Assembly (NCBI RefSeq): GCF_011758745.1
Contig: NZ_JAANOV010000001.1
Coordinates: 310,001-374,000, forward strand
Source of the DNA: Amycolatopsis granulosa
GTDB lineage: Bacteria > Actinomycetota > Actinomycetes > Mycobacteriales > Pseudonocardiaceae
Direction of reading: 5' to 3'
DNA: 64,000 nt
A model generated the notes under the pieces. It saw only the letters and a list, made by a program, of their open reading frames with translations, was not told where the DNA came from and did no database searches. Below, piece by piece: positions 47,546 to 55,846 of this stretch (positions are counted from its first letter, which is position 1; every line of letters starts with the position of its first letter). The position numbers were made by a program, and so were the translations under genes.

Positions 47546-48922
47546 TTGGGAACCGCAGCGATCATTGTTGTCGCGGTCATCGCGTTGTTCGTGATCGTGA
47601 CGATCGCGAAGGCGATCATGGTGGTCCCGCAGGCTCAGGCCGCGGTGATCGAGCGGCTGGGCAGGTTCAAGTCGGTCGCCTCGCCCGGCCTGAACTTCCT
47701 GGTGCCGTTCCTGGACCGGGTGCGGGCCCGGATCGATCTGCGCGAGCAGGTCGTGTCCTTCCCGCCGCAGCCGGTGATCACCGAGGACAACCTGACCGTG
47801 TCCATCGACACCGTCGTCTACTTCCAGGTCACCGACGCGCGTGCCGCGGTGTACGAAATCTCCAACTACATCGTCGGTGTCGAGCAGCTGACCACCACCA
47901 CGCTGCGCAACGTGGTCGGTGGCATGACCCTGGAGCAGGCGCTGACCTCCCGCGACCAGATCAACAACCAGCTGCGCGGCGTGCTCGACGACGCCACCGG
48001 CCGGTGGGGCATCCGGGTGGCGCGGGTGGAGCTGAAGGCGATCGACCCGCCGCCGTCGATCCAGGACTCGATGGAAAAGCAGATGCGCGCCGACCGGGAG
48101 AAGCGCGCGATGATCCTCAACGCCGAGGGTCAGCGGGAGGCGCAGATCAAGACGGCCGAGGGGCAGAAGCAGTCGCAGATCCTCGCGGCGGAGGGCGCCA
48201 AGCAGGCCACCATCATGGCGGCCGAGGCGGAGCGGCAGTCCCGGATCCTGCGGGCACAGGGTGAGCGCGCGGCCCGGTACCTGCAGGCGCAGGGCCAGGC
48301 CAAGGCGATCGAGAAGGTGTTCGCCGCGGTCAAGGCCGGCAAGCCGACCCCGGAGGTGCTGGCCTACCAGTACCTGCAGACGCTGCCGCAGATGGCGCAG
48401 GGCGACGCGAACAAGGTGTGGCTGGTGCCCAGCGACTACGGCAACGCGCTGCAGCAGTTCGCCCGCGCCTTCGCCAAGCAGGACGACGACGGCGTGTTCC
48501 GGTACGAACCGGCCCAGACCGACGGCGCCGAGCCGCCCACCCTGGACGACGACGAGGTCGCCAGCTGGTTCGACACCTCCACCGACCCGCGCATCGCCGA
48601 AGCGGTGCGCGAGGCCGAGGCGGTGGCTCGCCAGGAGGTGCCGGGGCCGCTGGCGCACCAGCCGCAACCGCCGGCGCCGCAGGCGTCCAGCGCGCTGCGC
48701 GGCACCCCGGTGACCGAGGAGGCACAGGAAGCACCCGCGGCCGAACCGCCCGTGCAACCCGAACCGCCGGCGCTGTCGCCGCCGACCGCACCGCATCCGC
48801 AGTTCCCGACGGCCGGCGGGCAACAGGGCCAGCTGCCGACCCGCAACCCGGGCCAGCACTACGGCACCCCGCCGCGGCCCCCGTACCCGCCGCAGCAGCC
48901 GCCCGCCCCGCCCCAGCAGTAG
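47546..48922 (+). CDS. SPFH/Band 7 (stomatin-like) membrane protein
   Basis: A 458-residue protein. One membrane segment (residues 3-22) is followed by the SPFH domain (VPQAQAAVIERLGRFKSVAS to about 180), a long coiled coil rich in Ala, Glu and Gln (about 180-260, AEGQREAQIKTAEGQKQSQI), and a Pro/Gln/Ala-rich disordered tail from about 345. It should form oligomeric membrane scaffolds, like QmcA. The start is the TTG at 47546, with GGGAGAG 5 bases upstream; no ATG or GTG fits. It forms a unit with NfeD. Confidence 0.93.
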   Translation: MGTAAIIVVAVIALFVIVTIAKAIMVVPQAQAAVIERLGRFKSVASPGLNFLVPFLDRVRARIDLREQVVSFPPQPVITEDNLTVSIDTVVYFQVTDARAAVYEISNYIVGVEQLTTTTLRNVVGGMTLEQALTSRDQINNQLRGVLDDATGRWGIRVARVELKAIDPPPSIQDSMEKQMRADREKRAMILNAEGQREAQIKTAEGQKQSQILAAEGAKQATIMAAEAERQSRILRAQGERAARYLQAQGQAKAIEKVFAAVKAGKPTPEVLAYQYLQTLPQMAQGDANKVWLVPSDYGNALQQFARAFAKQDDDGVFRYEPAQTDGAEPPTLDDDEVASWFDTSTDPRIAEAVREAEAVARQEVPGPLAHQPQPPAPQASSALRGTPVTEEAQEAPAAEPPVQPEPPALSPPTAPHPQFPTAGGQQGQLPTRNPGQHYGTPPRPPYPPQQPPAPPQQ

Positions 48923-48957
48923 GCGCTTTCCGGGCGGGGGGACTCGAACCGCTCCCC

Positions 48958-48988
48958 GGGCGCCGGGCCGGATTGCGGTCCGGCGCCC
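48958..48988. terminator. Hairpin after the SPFH gene
   Basis: GGGCGCCGG (48958-48966) pairs with CCGGCGCCC (48980-48988) around a 13-base loop. It lies 35 bases after the SPFH stop and leads straight into a tandem repeat. The convergent GlxA-type gene ends 93 bases further on, so the hairpin may serve both genes. Confidence 0.55.
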
Positions 48989-49055
48989 GGTCGCCGCGGC
49001 CCGGTCGCCGCGGCCCGGTCGCCGCGGCCCGGTCGCCGCGGCCCAGGCACCGCGG
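48986..49055. repeat. Five tandem 14-bp units in the convergent gap
   Basis: Four exact copies of CCCGGTCGCCGCGG (48986-49041) are followed by one copy with two changes (CCCAGGCACCGCGG, 49042-49055). Fourteen is not a multiple of three and no frame is conserved, so it is not coding. It fills the space between the SPFH and GlxA-type genes. Copy number is likely to vary between strains. Confidence 0.95.
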
Positions 49056-49081
49056 CCGGTGGCCGTCCGGGCGCGCGCTGC

Positions 49082-50059
49082 CTACGCCGGTTGCCCGGAA
49101 GCGATCGCGGACGGCGTCCGGAACGCCTCCCGGTAGGCACTGGGCGTGGTGCCGATCGTGCGGGTGAAGTGGCGGCGCAGGGTGGCGGCCGTGCCCATGC
49201 CGACGCGCGCCGCGATGTGCTCGAGCGGGGTGTCGGTGTCCTCGAGCAGGCGCTGGGCCTGGCGGATGCGCTCGAGGTGCAGCCACCGCAGCGGCGTCAT
49301 CCCTGTGGTCGCGTGGAACAGCCGGGTCAGGTGCCGGGGGCTGACGTGGAAGCGTGCGGCGAGGGTGGCGACGGTGATCGGCTGGTCGAGGTTCGCCCGC
49401 ACCCAGTCGAGCAGCACGCCCAGGCCGTGCCCGTCCGCGGCGGGGACGGGTGTCTCGATGTACTGGGCTTGCCCGCCCTGCCGGTGCGGGGGTGCCACGA
49501 GGCGCCGGGCGACCGCGTTGGCGACGGTGGAGCCGAGGTCACGGCGCAGCAGGTGCAGGCAGAGGTCCAGGCCCGCGGCCTTGCCCGCCGAGGTGAGGGT
49601 CTGTCCGTTGTCCACGTAGAGCACGTCGGCCACGACCTCCACGGCGGGGTACTCGCGCGCCAGGCGCTGCGCGTGCAACCAGTGCGTGGTTGCGCGTAGC
49701 CCGTCGAGCACGCCGGCCTCGGCGAGGGCGAACGCCCCGGTGCAGATGGACGCGATCCGCGCCCCGCGGCGGTGCGCTTCGCGCAGGAGCGAGACCAGCG
49801 CCGGGGGCGGCGGGGCGTACGAGTCGTGCAGTGGCGGGACGATGACGGTGTCGAGCTCCACCAGGGCTTCCAGCGGGACGGTGCCGGAGCCGCCGACCCG
49901 GAGCCACCCGTCGCCGACGTGGGCTCCGGAGTCGGCGCACACGACGAACTCGTACCACGGGTCGTGCACCTCCGGCCGTGGTGTACCGAAGATCGAACAC
50001 GGCGCGCCGAGCTCGAACAGCGAGGTTCCGTCGACGACCGCGACACCCACCCGGATCAT
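49082..50059 (-). CDS. GlxA family AraC-type transcriptional regulator
   Basis: A 325-residue protein. Residues 1-170 form a DJ-1/PfpI-like domain with the Cys of ASICTGAFALAEAG at the usual elbow. Residues 215-310 form two AraC HTH motifs (ITVATLAARFHVSPRHLTRL and PLEHIAARVGMGTAATLRRH). I chose the ATG at 50059 (MIRVGVAVVDG), which matches the family N-terminus; an ATG at 50080 lies inside an inverted repeat. It is divergent from an MFS/thioesterase pair and probably controls it. GlxA-type regulators often respond to amino acid or amide derivatives. Confidence 0.92.
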   Translation of the reverse strand: MIRVGVAVVDGTSLFELGAPCSIFGTPRPEVHDPWYEFVVCADSGAHVGDGWLRVGGSGTVPLEALVELDTVIVPPLHDSYAPPPPALVSLLREAHRRGARIASICTGAFALAEAGVLDGLRATTHWLHAQRLAREYPAVEVVADVLYVDNGQTLTSAGKAAGLDLCLHLLRRDLGSTVANAVARRLVAPPHRQGGQAQYIETPVPAADGHGLGVLLDWVRANLDQPITVATLAARFHVSPRHLTRLFHATTGMTPLRWLHLERIRQAQRLLEDTDTPLEHIAARVGMGTAATLRRHFTRTIGTTPSAYREAFRTPSAIASGQPA

Positions 50060-50060
50060 G

Positions 50061-50091
50061 TCCGAAAGTGTAGGACACATGTCGTTTCGGA
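50061..50091. promoter_or_regulatory. Inverted repeat TCCGAAA-N17-TTTCGGA between glxA-type and MFS genes
   Basis: Perfect 7-base arms at 50061-50067 and 50085-50091 span most of the 71-base divergent gap. The placement directly upstream of the regulator start suggests autoregulation and control of the MFS gene. AraC-type activators more often bind direct repeats, so the binder is not certain. Confidence 0.5.
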
Positions 50092-50130
50092 CGCTCGTGT
50101 GTGGGCGAGGGCTGGGAAACGATCGAGCCC

Positions 50131-51369
50131 ATGACGAACGACACCGCGATCACCTCACGCTCGGCGGCCGATCCACGCGCCACCCCGCTAGGTGGCCGGG
50201 CGTGGCTGGTGGCCGCGTTCGCGATGACGACCGTGGGCTGGGGCGCCAACCAGTTCGCGCCACTGCTGTCGCTCTACGAGACGCAGCGCGGCGTCAGCAC
50301 CGCCCAGGCGCAGGGCATGTTCGTGCTCTACGCCGTGGGGCTGGTGCCGGGACTGCTGGCCGGCGGGCCGCTGTCGGACCGGCGGGGCCGGCGCCAGCTG
50401 ATGCTCGCGGCGCTGGCTCTGTCGATGGTCGCCGGCATCGTGCTCGCGGCCGGTGCCTGGACCACCACGGTGCTGTACGCGGGCCGGCTGATCGCCGGCG
50501 TGGCCAGCGGCGCGGCGTTCAGCTGCGGCACCGCTTGGATCGGCGAGCTCAGTGCGCGCCGGCCCGGCGCCGCCGGACGGGTGCCCCGCCGCGCCACGGT
50601 GGCGATGACCGCCGGCTTCGGCCTCGGGCCGCTGGCCGCCGGGATGCTGGCGCAGTACGCCCCGGCACCGCTGGTGCTCGTGTACGTCCCGCACGTCCTT
50701 CTCGCGGCGACCGCGCTGGTCCTGGCGTGGCGCGCACCCTCGGGACCGGCCACGGGTCCCGTGGCGGCGACGCCGCGGCCGGTGGCACCGGCCTGGCGGC
50801 ACCGCCGGTTCGTGCTGCTCGTCCTGCCGGTGGCGCCCTGGGTGTTCCTCACGGCCGCGGTCGCGCTGGCCACGCTGCCCGGCAGCGTCGCTGACCTCCT
50901 GGGTGACCACGTCATGCTGTTCAGCGGGCTGGTGACGCCGCTACCCGCGCTGACCGGCGTCCTCGTCCAGCCGGTCGCCCGCCGGCTGCACAACCGGTCC
51001 CGGCTGCTCAACCCCGGGTCCCTCGCGCTGGCGGTGATCGGGCTGCTGATCGGGGCGGCCGCGGTCGCCACCTCGTCCATCGCCCTGGTCGTCGTCGGCG
51101 CGCTGGTGCTCGGTGCCGCCTACGGCGCGCTGATGGTCAGCGGGCTGACCGAGGTCCAGCGGCTCGCCGAACCCGCGCACCTCGGCCGCGCGATCGCGAT
51201 CTTCCAGGCGGCCACCTACGCCGGGTACCTCAGTCCGTTCTTCATCGCCCTCCTCGCCCGCGTCGCCGACCTGGCGCACATCCTCGTCGCGCTGGCGGTG
51301 CTCGCCGCGGCCACCGCGGTCTGGGCGGCCGCGGCCGACCGCCGGCTCGCCCGCGGGGCGGCGCGATGA
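50131..51369 (+). CDS. MFS transporter, 12-segment
   Basis: A 412-residue major facilitator. The first segment reads WLVAAFAMTTVGWGANQFAP, the motif-A loop is GGPLSDRRGRRQ, and AMTAGFGLGPLAAGMLAQYA is the motif-C-like region. The ATG at 50131 (MTNDTAITSR) was preferred to a GTG at 50101. Its stop overlaps the thioesterase ATG (ATGA), so the two are coupled. Regulation by the divergent GlxA-type protein is likely. Direction and substrate are not clear. Confidence 0.9.
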   Translation: MTNDTAITSRSAADPRATPLGGRAWLVAAFAMTTVGWGANQFAPLLSLYETQRGVSTAQAQGMFVLYAVGLVPGLLAGGPLSDRRGRRQLMLAALALSMVAGIVLAAGAWTTTVLYAGRLIAGVASGAAFSCGTAWIGELSARRPGAAGRVPRRATVAMTAGFGLGPLAAGMLAQYAPAPLVLVYVPHVLLAATALVLAWRAPSGPATGPVAATPRPVAPAWRHRRFVLLVLPVAPWVFLTAAVALATLPGSVADLLGDHVMLFSGLVTPLPALTGVLVQPVARRLHNRSRLLNPGSLALAVIGLLIGAAAVATSSIALVVVGALVLGAAYGALMVSGLTEVQRLAEPAHLGRAIAIFQAATYAGYLSPFFIALLARVADLAHILVALAVLAAATAVWAAAADRRLARGAAR

Positions 51370-51761
51370 CCGCGCACCTGCCCGCGCACCTGGGGATCGA
51401 GCTGATCGACGCCGCTCATGGCGCGGCCCGGGCCCGCCTGCCCCTCGGTGCCCGGCACCTCGCGCCGACCGGCCGCATCCACGCCGGCACGCTGGTCACA
51501 CTCGCCGACACGGCCTGCGGGTACGGCTGCCTGGCGTCCCTGCCCGCAGGCCGGGACACCTTCGCCACCATCGACCTCGTCACGCACCTCGTCGGGGCCG
51601 CCCGGCCCGGCGAGGACCTCGAAGCCGTCGCGGACCTGCGCCATGACGGCCGCACCACCCAGGTGTGGGACGCGACCGTCACGGCGGGCCCGCAGCGGCG
51701 GGTGATCGCCCACTTCCGGTGCACGCAGCTGCTGATGACCTCCCGCCTACCGCGCGACTGA
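51366..51761 (+). CDS. PaaI family thioesterase (hotdog fold)
   Basis: A 131-residue hotdog-fold protein. RIHAGTLVTLADTACGYGCL is the active-site helix region with the conserved Asp, and HLVGAARPGEDLEAVADLRH follows. PaaI-like enzymes hydrolyse acyl- or aryl-CoA thioesters. It overlaps the MFS start-stop by 4 bases and its last 15 bases overlap the convergent MHS transporter gene. Pairing with an MFS gene suggests the unit handles a carboxylic acid, which is inference. Confidence 0.92.
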   Translation: MTAHLPAHLGIELIDAAHGAARARLPLGARHLAPTGRIHAGTLVTLADTACGYGCLASLPAGRDTFATIDLVTHLVGAARPGEDLEAVADLRHDGRTTQVWDATVTAGPQRRVIAHFRCTQLLMTSRLPRD

Positions 51762-53108
51762 GCGGGCGCGGAGGTACACGGTGTCGTCGCTGATGTCGGC
51801 GCGGGAGCGGTCCTTGAGCAGTGCCACGCAGACGATCGTGACCGCCGCCGAGAACACCACGTACGCCGAGATCGAGTACGGCGTGCCCGTTACGTGCAGC
51901 AGCCAGGTGGCCAGCAACGGCGCCGGCCCGCCGGCGAACACCGACGCCAGCTGGTAGCCCAGTCCGGCGCCGCCGTAGCGCAGGTGCGTCGGGAAGCTCT
52001 CGCCGATCAGCGCCGCCTGCGGCCCGTACTGCATCGCGTGCGGGATCATCGCCACCACGATCGCGATGAAGATGATGGCCATGCCGCCGTTCTTGAGGAT
52101 CGCGAAGTACGGGAATGCCAGCACCCCGGTCAGCACGGCGCCGGTGAGGTAGACCCGTTTGCGCCCCAACCGGTCCGACAACTGGGAGAACCACAGGATC
52201 AGCGCCAGCTCCAGTGCCGCGCCGAGCAGCACGGCGTTGAGCACGAACGTCTTCGAGTAGTGGTGCTGGGCCACCACGTACACCAGGACGTAGCTGGTGT
52301 AGAGGTAGAACGGCATCTGCTCGCTGAACCGCAGCCCGGCCGAGAGCAGGATCTCCCGCCAGTGGTGCTTGATCGCGTCGCTCACCGGGCTCTGCGAGGT
52401 CCGCTGCTGCGCCACGATCTTGGCGAACATCGGGGTCTCCAGGATGCGCAGCCGGATCACCAGGCCGACGGCGACGAGCACCAGGCTGGCCAGGAACGGG
52501 ATCCGCCACCCCCACGAGCTGAACGACGCGTCGGAGAGCACCGCGGACAGCAGCGTCATGCCGCCGGTGCCGAGGACGAGCCCGACGGGCACGCCGATCT
52601 GCGCGAAACTGCCCAGCAGGCCGCGTTTGCGCTGGTTGCCCCATTCCATGGCGAGCAGCACCGATCCGCTCCACTCGCCACCGATCGCGATGCCCTGGAT
52701 CAGCCGCAGCGCCACCAGGAGCAGCGGGGCCGCGATGCCGATGGTCGCCGCGCCCGGCAGCACGCCGACCAGGCCGGAGGCGATCCCCATCATCAGCAGG
52801 GTGACGATGAGCGTGGCCTTGCGGCCGATCCGGTCGCCCCAGTGACCGAAGATCGCTGCGCCGACCGGGCGGGCGGCGAACCCGACCGCGTAGGTGGCGA
52901 ACGACTGCATCGCCCCCGCGTAGCTGGAGGAGGCGGGGAAGAACAGGTGCGGGAAGATCAGTGCCGCTGCCGTGTTGTAGAGGAAGAAGTCGTACCACTC
53001 GATGGTGGTGCCGATGGCGCTGGCGACGGCGGCGCGCCGCACCTGCTTGCGCTGCTGCCTGCCCTGTTCCTGGAGAACGTTGTCCGCTTCGTTTCGCCCG
53101 AGAACCAT
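51747..53108 (-). CDS. MHS family MFS transporter (metabolite:proton symporter)
   Basis: A 453-residue transporter with 12 segments. The N-terminal ASAIGTTIEWYDFFLYNTAA and FGHWGDRIGRKATLIVTLLM are MHS/ShiA-ProP type motifs; the family takes up organic acids, osmolytes or shikimate-like compounds. The ATG at 53108 has AGGAGG 10 bases upstream. A GTG at 53138 lies beyond that site and was rejected. It has no adjacent regulator of its own. The 3' end overlaps the convergent thioesterase gene. Confidence 0.93.
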   Translation of the reverse strand: MVLGRNEADNVLQEQGRQQRKQVRRAAVASAIGTTIEWYDFFLYNTAAALIFPHLFFPASSSYAGAMQSFATYAVGFAARPVGAAIFGHWGDRIGRKATLIVTLLMMGIASGLVGVLPGAATIGIAAPLLLVALRLIQGIAIGGEWSGSVLLAMEWGNQRKRGLLGSFAQIGVPVGLVLGTGGMTLLSAVLSDASFSSWGWRIPFLASLVLVAVGLVIRLRILETPMFAKIVAQQRTSQSPVSDAIKHHWREILLSAGLRFSEQMPFYLYTSYVLVYVVAQHHYSKTFVLNAVLLGAALELALILWFSQLSDRLGRKRVYLTGAVLTGVLAFPYFAILKNGGMAIIFIAIVVAMIPHAMQYGPQAALIGESFPTHLRYGGAGLGYQLASVFAGGPAPLLATWLLHVTGTPYSISAYVVFSAAVTIVCVALLKDRSRADISDDTVYLRARSVAR

Positions 53109-53232
53109 GTCCGTCGTGCCTCCTGTGACTGGCCTCACACTTTCTGGAACGATCCCTCACACGGGTGACGATGTCCAGTTGAGAACCAAGATTCACGGTG
53201 CGTGACCGGAATGCCGCATACGGCGAGCGGGC

Positions 53233-53991
53233 TCAGTTCACCGGCAGCAGCTGCGGCCGTTTCGCGGCGAGCGTGTCGCCGGAGGATTCCCCACGCAGAC
53301 GGCGGCCGATCCAGGGCAGCACGTGCTCGCGGCCCCACTGCAGGTTCTCCGCGCGCTGCCGCCGCCGGTCGGCCGGCTCACGTGACCCGAGTGCGGCGGG
53401 GGAGAGCAGGTGCGGCCGGCCGAGTGCCTCCAGGGCGGCGATGGCGACCTCGGTGTGGCCCAGGGAGTTGAGGTGCAGCCGGTCGGCCGACCACAGGCGC
53501 CGGTCCCGCAGCTGCCGCATCCCCCACATGTCCACCAGGAGCGCGCCGTGCCGCGCCGCGATCACGCGAGTGTGCTCGTTGTAGATCGCCGTGCGGCCGC
53601 GCAGCTTGCGGAACACCGGGTCCTCCACGCCGTCGACGCCGGTGAACAGCAGCACCGTCGCCCCGGTCTTGGCGAGCTGTCCGACGGCGTCCTCCAGGCG
53701 GGCGGCCAGCGCGTCGATATCCGCCTTCGGGCGCAGCAGATCGTTACCGCCGGCGTAGAGCGACACCAGGTCGGGCTGCAGTGCCAGCGCGGGCTCGAGC
53801 TGCTCGGCGATCACCTGCTCGAGCAGCCGTCCCCGGATCGCGAGGTTGGCGTAACGGAACTGGGGGTCGGCGGCCGCCAGTTGCTCGGCCACGCGGTCGG
53901 CCCAGCCCCGCACGCCGTTCGGGCGTGTCGCGTCGGGGTCGCCGACGCCTTCCGTGAAGGAGTCGCCCAGGGCGACGAAACGCTGGCTCAT
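53233..53991 (-). CDS. SGNH/GDSL family hydrolase
   Basis: A 252-residue esterase-fold protein. Block I is ALGDSFTEG with Ser near residue 10, block III is YAGGNDLL, and block V is SADRLHLNSLGH with the Asp/His pair. No signal peptide is present, so it acts in the cytoplasm; substrates could be acyl esters or acetylated sugars. The ATG at 53991 is 6 bases after TAGGAT, a leaderless arrangement, and is preferred to a GTG at 53997 which would abut the -10. It stands alone. Confidence 0.92.
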   Translation of the reverse strand: MSQRFVALGDSFTEGVGDPDATRPNGVRGWADRVAEQLAAADPQFRYANLAIRGRLLEQVIAEQLEPALALQPDLVSLYAGGNDLLRPKADIDALAARLEDAVGQLAKTGATVLLFTGVDGVEDPVFRKLRGRTAIYNEHTRVIAARHGALLVDMWGMRQLRDRRLWSADRLHLNSLGHTEVAIAALEALGRPHLLSPAALGSREPADRRRQRAENLQWGREHVLPWIGRRLRGESSGDTLAAKRPQLLPVN

Positions 53992-53997
53992 GCCCAC

Positions 53998-54015
53998 ATC
54001 CTAAGCGAGCGCTTA
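53998..54015 (-). promoter_or_regulatory. Leaderless -10 of the SGNH gene with TetR-like palindrome
   Basis: On the minus strand TAGGAT (53998-54003) ends 6 bases before the ATG at 53991. Overlapping its upstream side is a perfect 6-2-6 dyad, TAAGCG-AG-CGCTTA (54002-54015), of the size bound by TetR-type repressors. No TetR gene is in the window. Confidence 0.55.
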
Positions 54016-54180
54016 CTGCGTTCCAGCACCGTGCACCCTGCCCGCGGCCGCGGCGCGTAACTTGTCCGGATTGGCGACGTTTGGGTGGTCAGCGTCGTCT
54101 CCTCCGACTCCGTTGTGGACGACCACCAGATGGAGGTCGCGCGCCGATTCCTGCCGTGGCCGCGGTGTGACGGTGGGCAT
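54013..54180 (-). pseudogene. Possible short remnant ending like a SigJ-type sigma factor
   Basis: A 55-codon frame ends with VANPDKLRAAAAG, which resembles the closing line of SigJ-type ECF factors (a NPDKL motif after their SnoaL-like domain). The preceding 30 codons do not match, and there is no ribosome site. It lies in the 211-base gap between the SGNH and MFS genes. It may be a decayed gene end, or chance in G+C-rich DNA. Confidence 0.2.
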
Positions 54181-54202
54181 ACCCGTCGATCAGGGCCGTC
54201 GA

Positions 54203-55636
54203 TCAGCGGCGGCCGGACGGCCGGCCGCCGCGCAGGAACAGGGCGCTGGTGAGGACGCCGAGGAGCACGAGGGCGGCGTTCACCGCGATCGCGACCTTCA
54301 GCCCGCCGAGCATGGCCGCGGCTCCGGTGCCGGCCATGGCGGCGGTAACGACGGCGCTCATGACCGGCGTGCCCATCGTGATGCCGACCTGCTGGGTCAT
54401 GGTGGCCAGTCCGGTGGCCAGGCCCTGTTCGTGGTCGGCGAGCCCCGAGGTGGCGGTGACCATGAAGGCCACGATGACGAGCATGTTGCCGACACCGCCG
54501 GCGAAACCGGCGACCAGCATCAGCCACATCCAGGCGGGATCGGCACCGAGGCCGAGCAGGGCCGCGGTGAACACGGCCTGCAGGAGGCCGCCCGCGATCA
54601 ACGTCCGTTTGCTGCCGATCCTCCCGATGACCTTCGACGCCGTGCTGCCGCCCACGACCGTTCCCGCGCCGAGCACGCCGAAGGACAGGCCGGCGGCGAG
54701 CGGGGAGAGGCCGAGGACGTTCTGGAGGTACAGGGTCAGCGGGAAGACCAGGGAGGTCTCGGTGAGGAACGCGATCAGGCCGGCCACATTGCCCCACGCC
54801 ACCGAGCGCTTGCCGAGCACACCGACGGGCACCAGCGGCGCGGGCACCTTGCGCTCGACCGCGTAGAACACCAGCAGCAGCACCACGCCGACCGCCAGGG
54901 ACGACACCGCGGCTGCCGAGCCCCAGCCCTGTTCACCGGCCTGGGTGAGCCCGAAGACGATGGCCAGCAGGCCGAGCGTGACGCTCACCGCGCCGGGCAC
55001 GTCCAGCCGGGGACGCTCGCCGGGCCGGGACTCCTTGATGACCGCCGGGGCGATGAGCAGCACGACCAGGGCGACGGGCACGTTGAGGAAGAACGCCCAG
55101 CGCCAGGACAGCAGGTCGGTCAGCAGGCCACCGAGGACCGCGCCGGCGGTGAAGCCGGTGGACATCAGCGCCCCGTTGAGACCGAGCGCCTTCGCGCGCA
55201 GCGGACCCTCCGGGAACGCGGTCGTCAGCAGCGACAACCCGGCCGGGGTCACGGCCGCGGTCGCCAGCCCCTGGAACACGCGGGCCGCGATGAGCATCTC
55301 CGGGTTCCGCGCCAGCCCGCCCACGAGCGAGGCCGCGCCCAGGACGGCGAGCCCGCCGAGGAACAACCTGCGGCGGCCGAACAGGTCCGCGACCCGCCCG
55401 AAGAACAGGGTGAAGCCGGCCGCGCACAACGCGAACGAGGTGGCGATCCACTGCAGGTGCCCCAGCGAAAAGCCCAGGCCCCGGCCGATCACCGGCAGTG
55501 CCACGTTCAGGATCGCGAAGTCCACGGCCAGCGTGAACTGCGTGGTGAGCAGCAGCACCAGCACCAGCCGGAGCCGAGGGGTGAGCACGGCCGGTGCCGT
55601 GCCGGCGGCGGGCGCCTCCACACCAGTGACAGACAT
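54203..55636 (-). CDS. MFS transporter, DHA2 (EmrB/QacA) family
   Basis: A 477-residue drug:proton antiporter with 14 segments. TQFTLAVDFAILNVALPVIG is segment 1 with motif D1, LFFGRVADLFGRRRLFLGG motif A, and GALMSTGFTAGAVLGGLLTD motif C. AAAGGGAA precedes the ATG at 55636 by about 9 bases; a longer frame reaching 55765 lacks family similarity. It is divergent from an XRE-type regulator, with a large dyad between them. Export of a toxic compound or antibiotic is likely. Confidence 0.93.
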   Translation of the reverse strand: MSVTGVEAPAAGTAPAVLTPRLRLVLVLLLTTQFTLAVDFAILNVALPVIGRGLGFSLGHLQWIATSFALCAAGFTLFFGRVADLFGRRRLFLGGLAVLGAASLVGGLARNPEMLIAARVFQGLATAAVTPAGLSLLTTAFPEGPLRAKALGLNGALMSTGFTAGAVLGGLLTDLLSWRWAFFLNVPVALVVLLIAPAVIKESRPGERPRLDVPGAVSVTLGLLAIVFGLTQAGEQGWGSAAAVSSLAVGVVLLLVFYAVERKVPAPLVPVGVLGKRSVAWGNVAGLIAFLTETSLVFPLTLYLQNVLGLSPLAAGLSFGVLGAGTVVGGSTASKVIGRIGSKRTLIAGGLLQAVFTAALLGLGADPAWMWLMLVAGFAGGVGNMLVIVAFMVTATSGLADHEQGLATGLATMTQQVGITMGTPVMSAVVTAAMAGTGAAAMLGGLKVAIAVNAALVLLGVLTSALFLRGGRPSGRR

Positions 55637-55750
55637 GACGTCGATTCCCTTTCCCGGGTTCCGCACGCGGCGCATCCGCGTCCCGCGTGATCGTGGATAA
55701 GGCTCGCCCCTGCGTGGTTTCGCAGCCAGAACCCCGTGGTGCGCAGCCGG

Positions 55751-55783
55751 CGGGAGGGTAGTCACGAGATGACCACCCTCCCG
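55751..55783. promoter_or_regulatory. 14-bp dyad between divergent MFS and XRE regulator genes
   Basis: CGGGAGGGTAGTCA (55751-55764) and TGACCACCCTCCCG (55770-55783) are inverted with one mismatch around CGAGA. Lying between two divergent starts, it is more likely an operator for the XRE protein than a terminator, although the RNA form would be a stable stem. Confidence 0.55.
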
Positions 55784-55846
55784 GCTTCCCGCGGTCCGGG
55801 CCCGCGGGCATCATGGGGACGTCAGTCCACCTGCCTGGAGGGATGT

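Noticed and set aside
55751-55783. The 14-bp dyad as a transcription terminator
   Set aside because: It lies between two divergent starts, where a terminator would have no gene to end; an operator role is likelier, although not proven.
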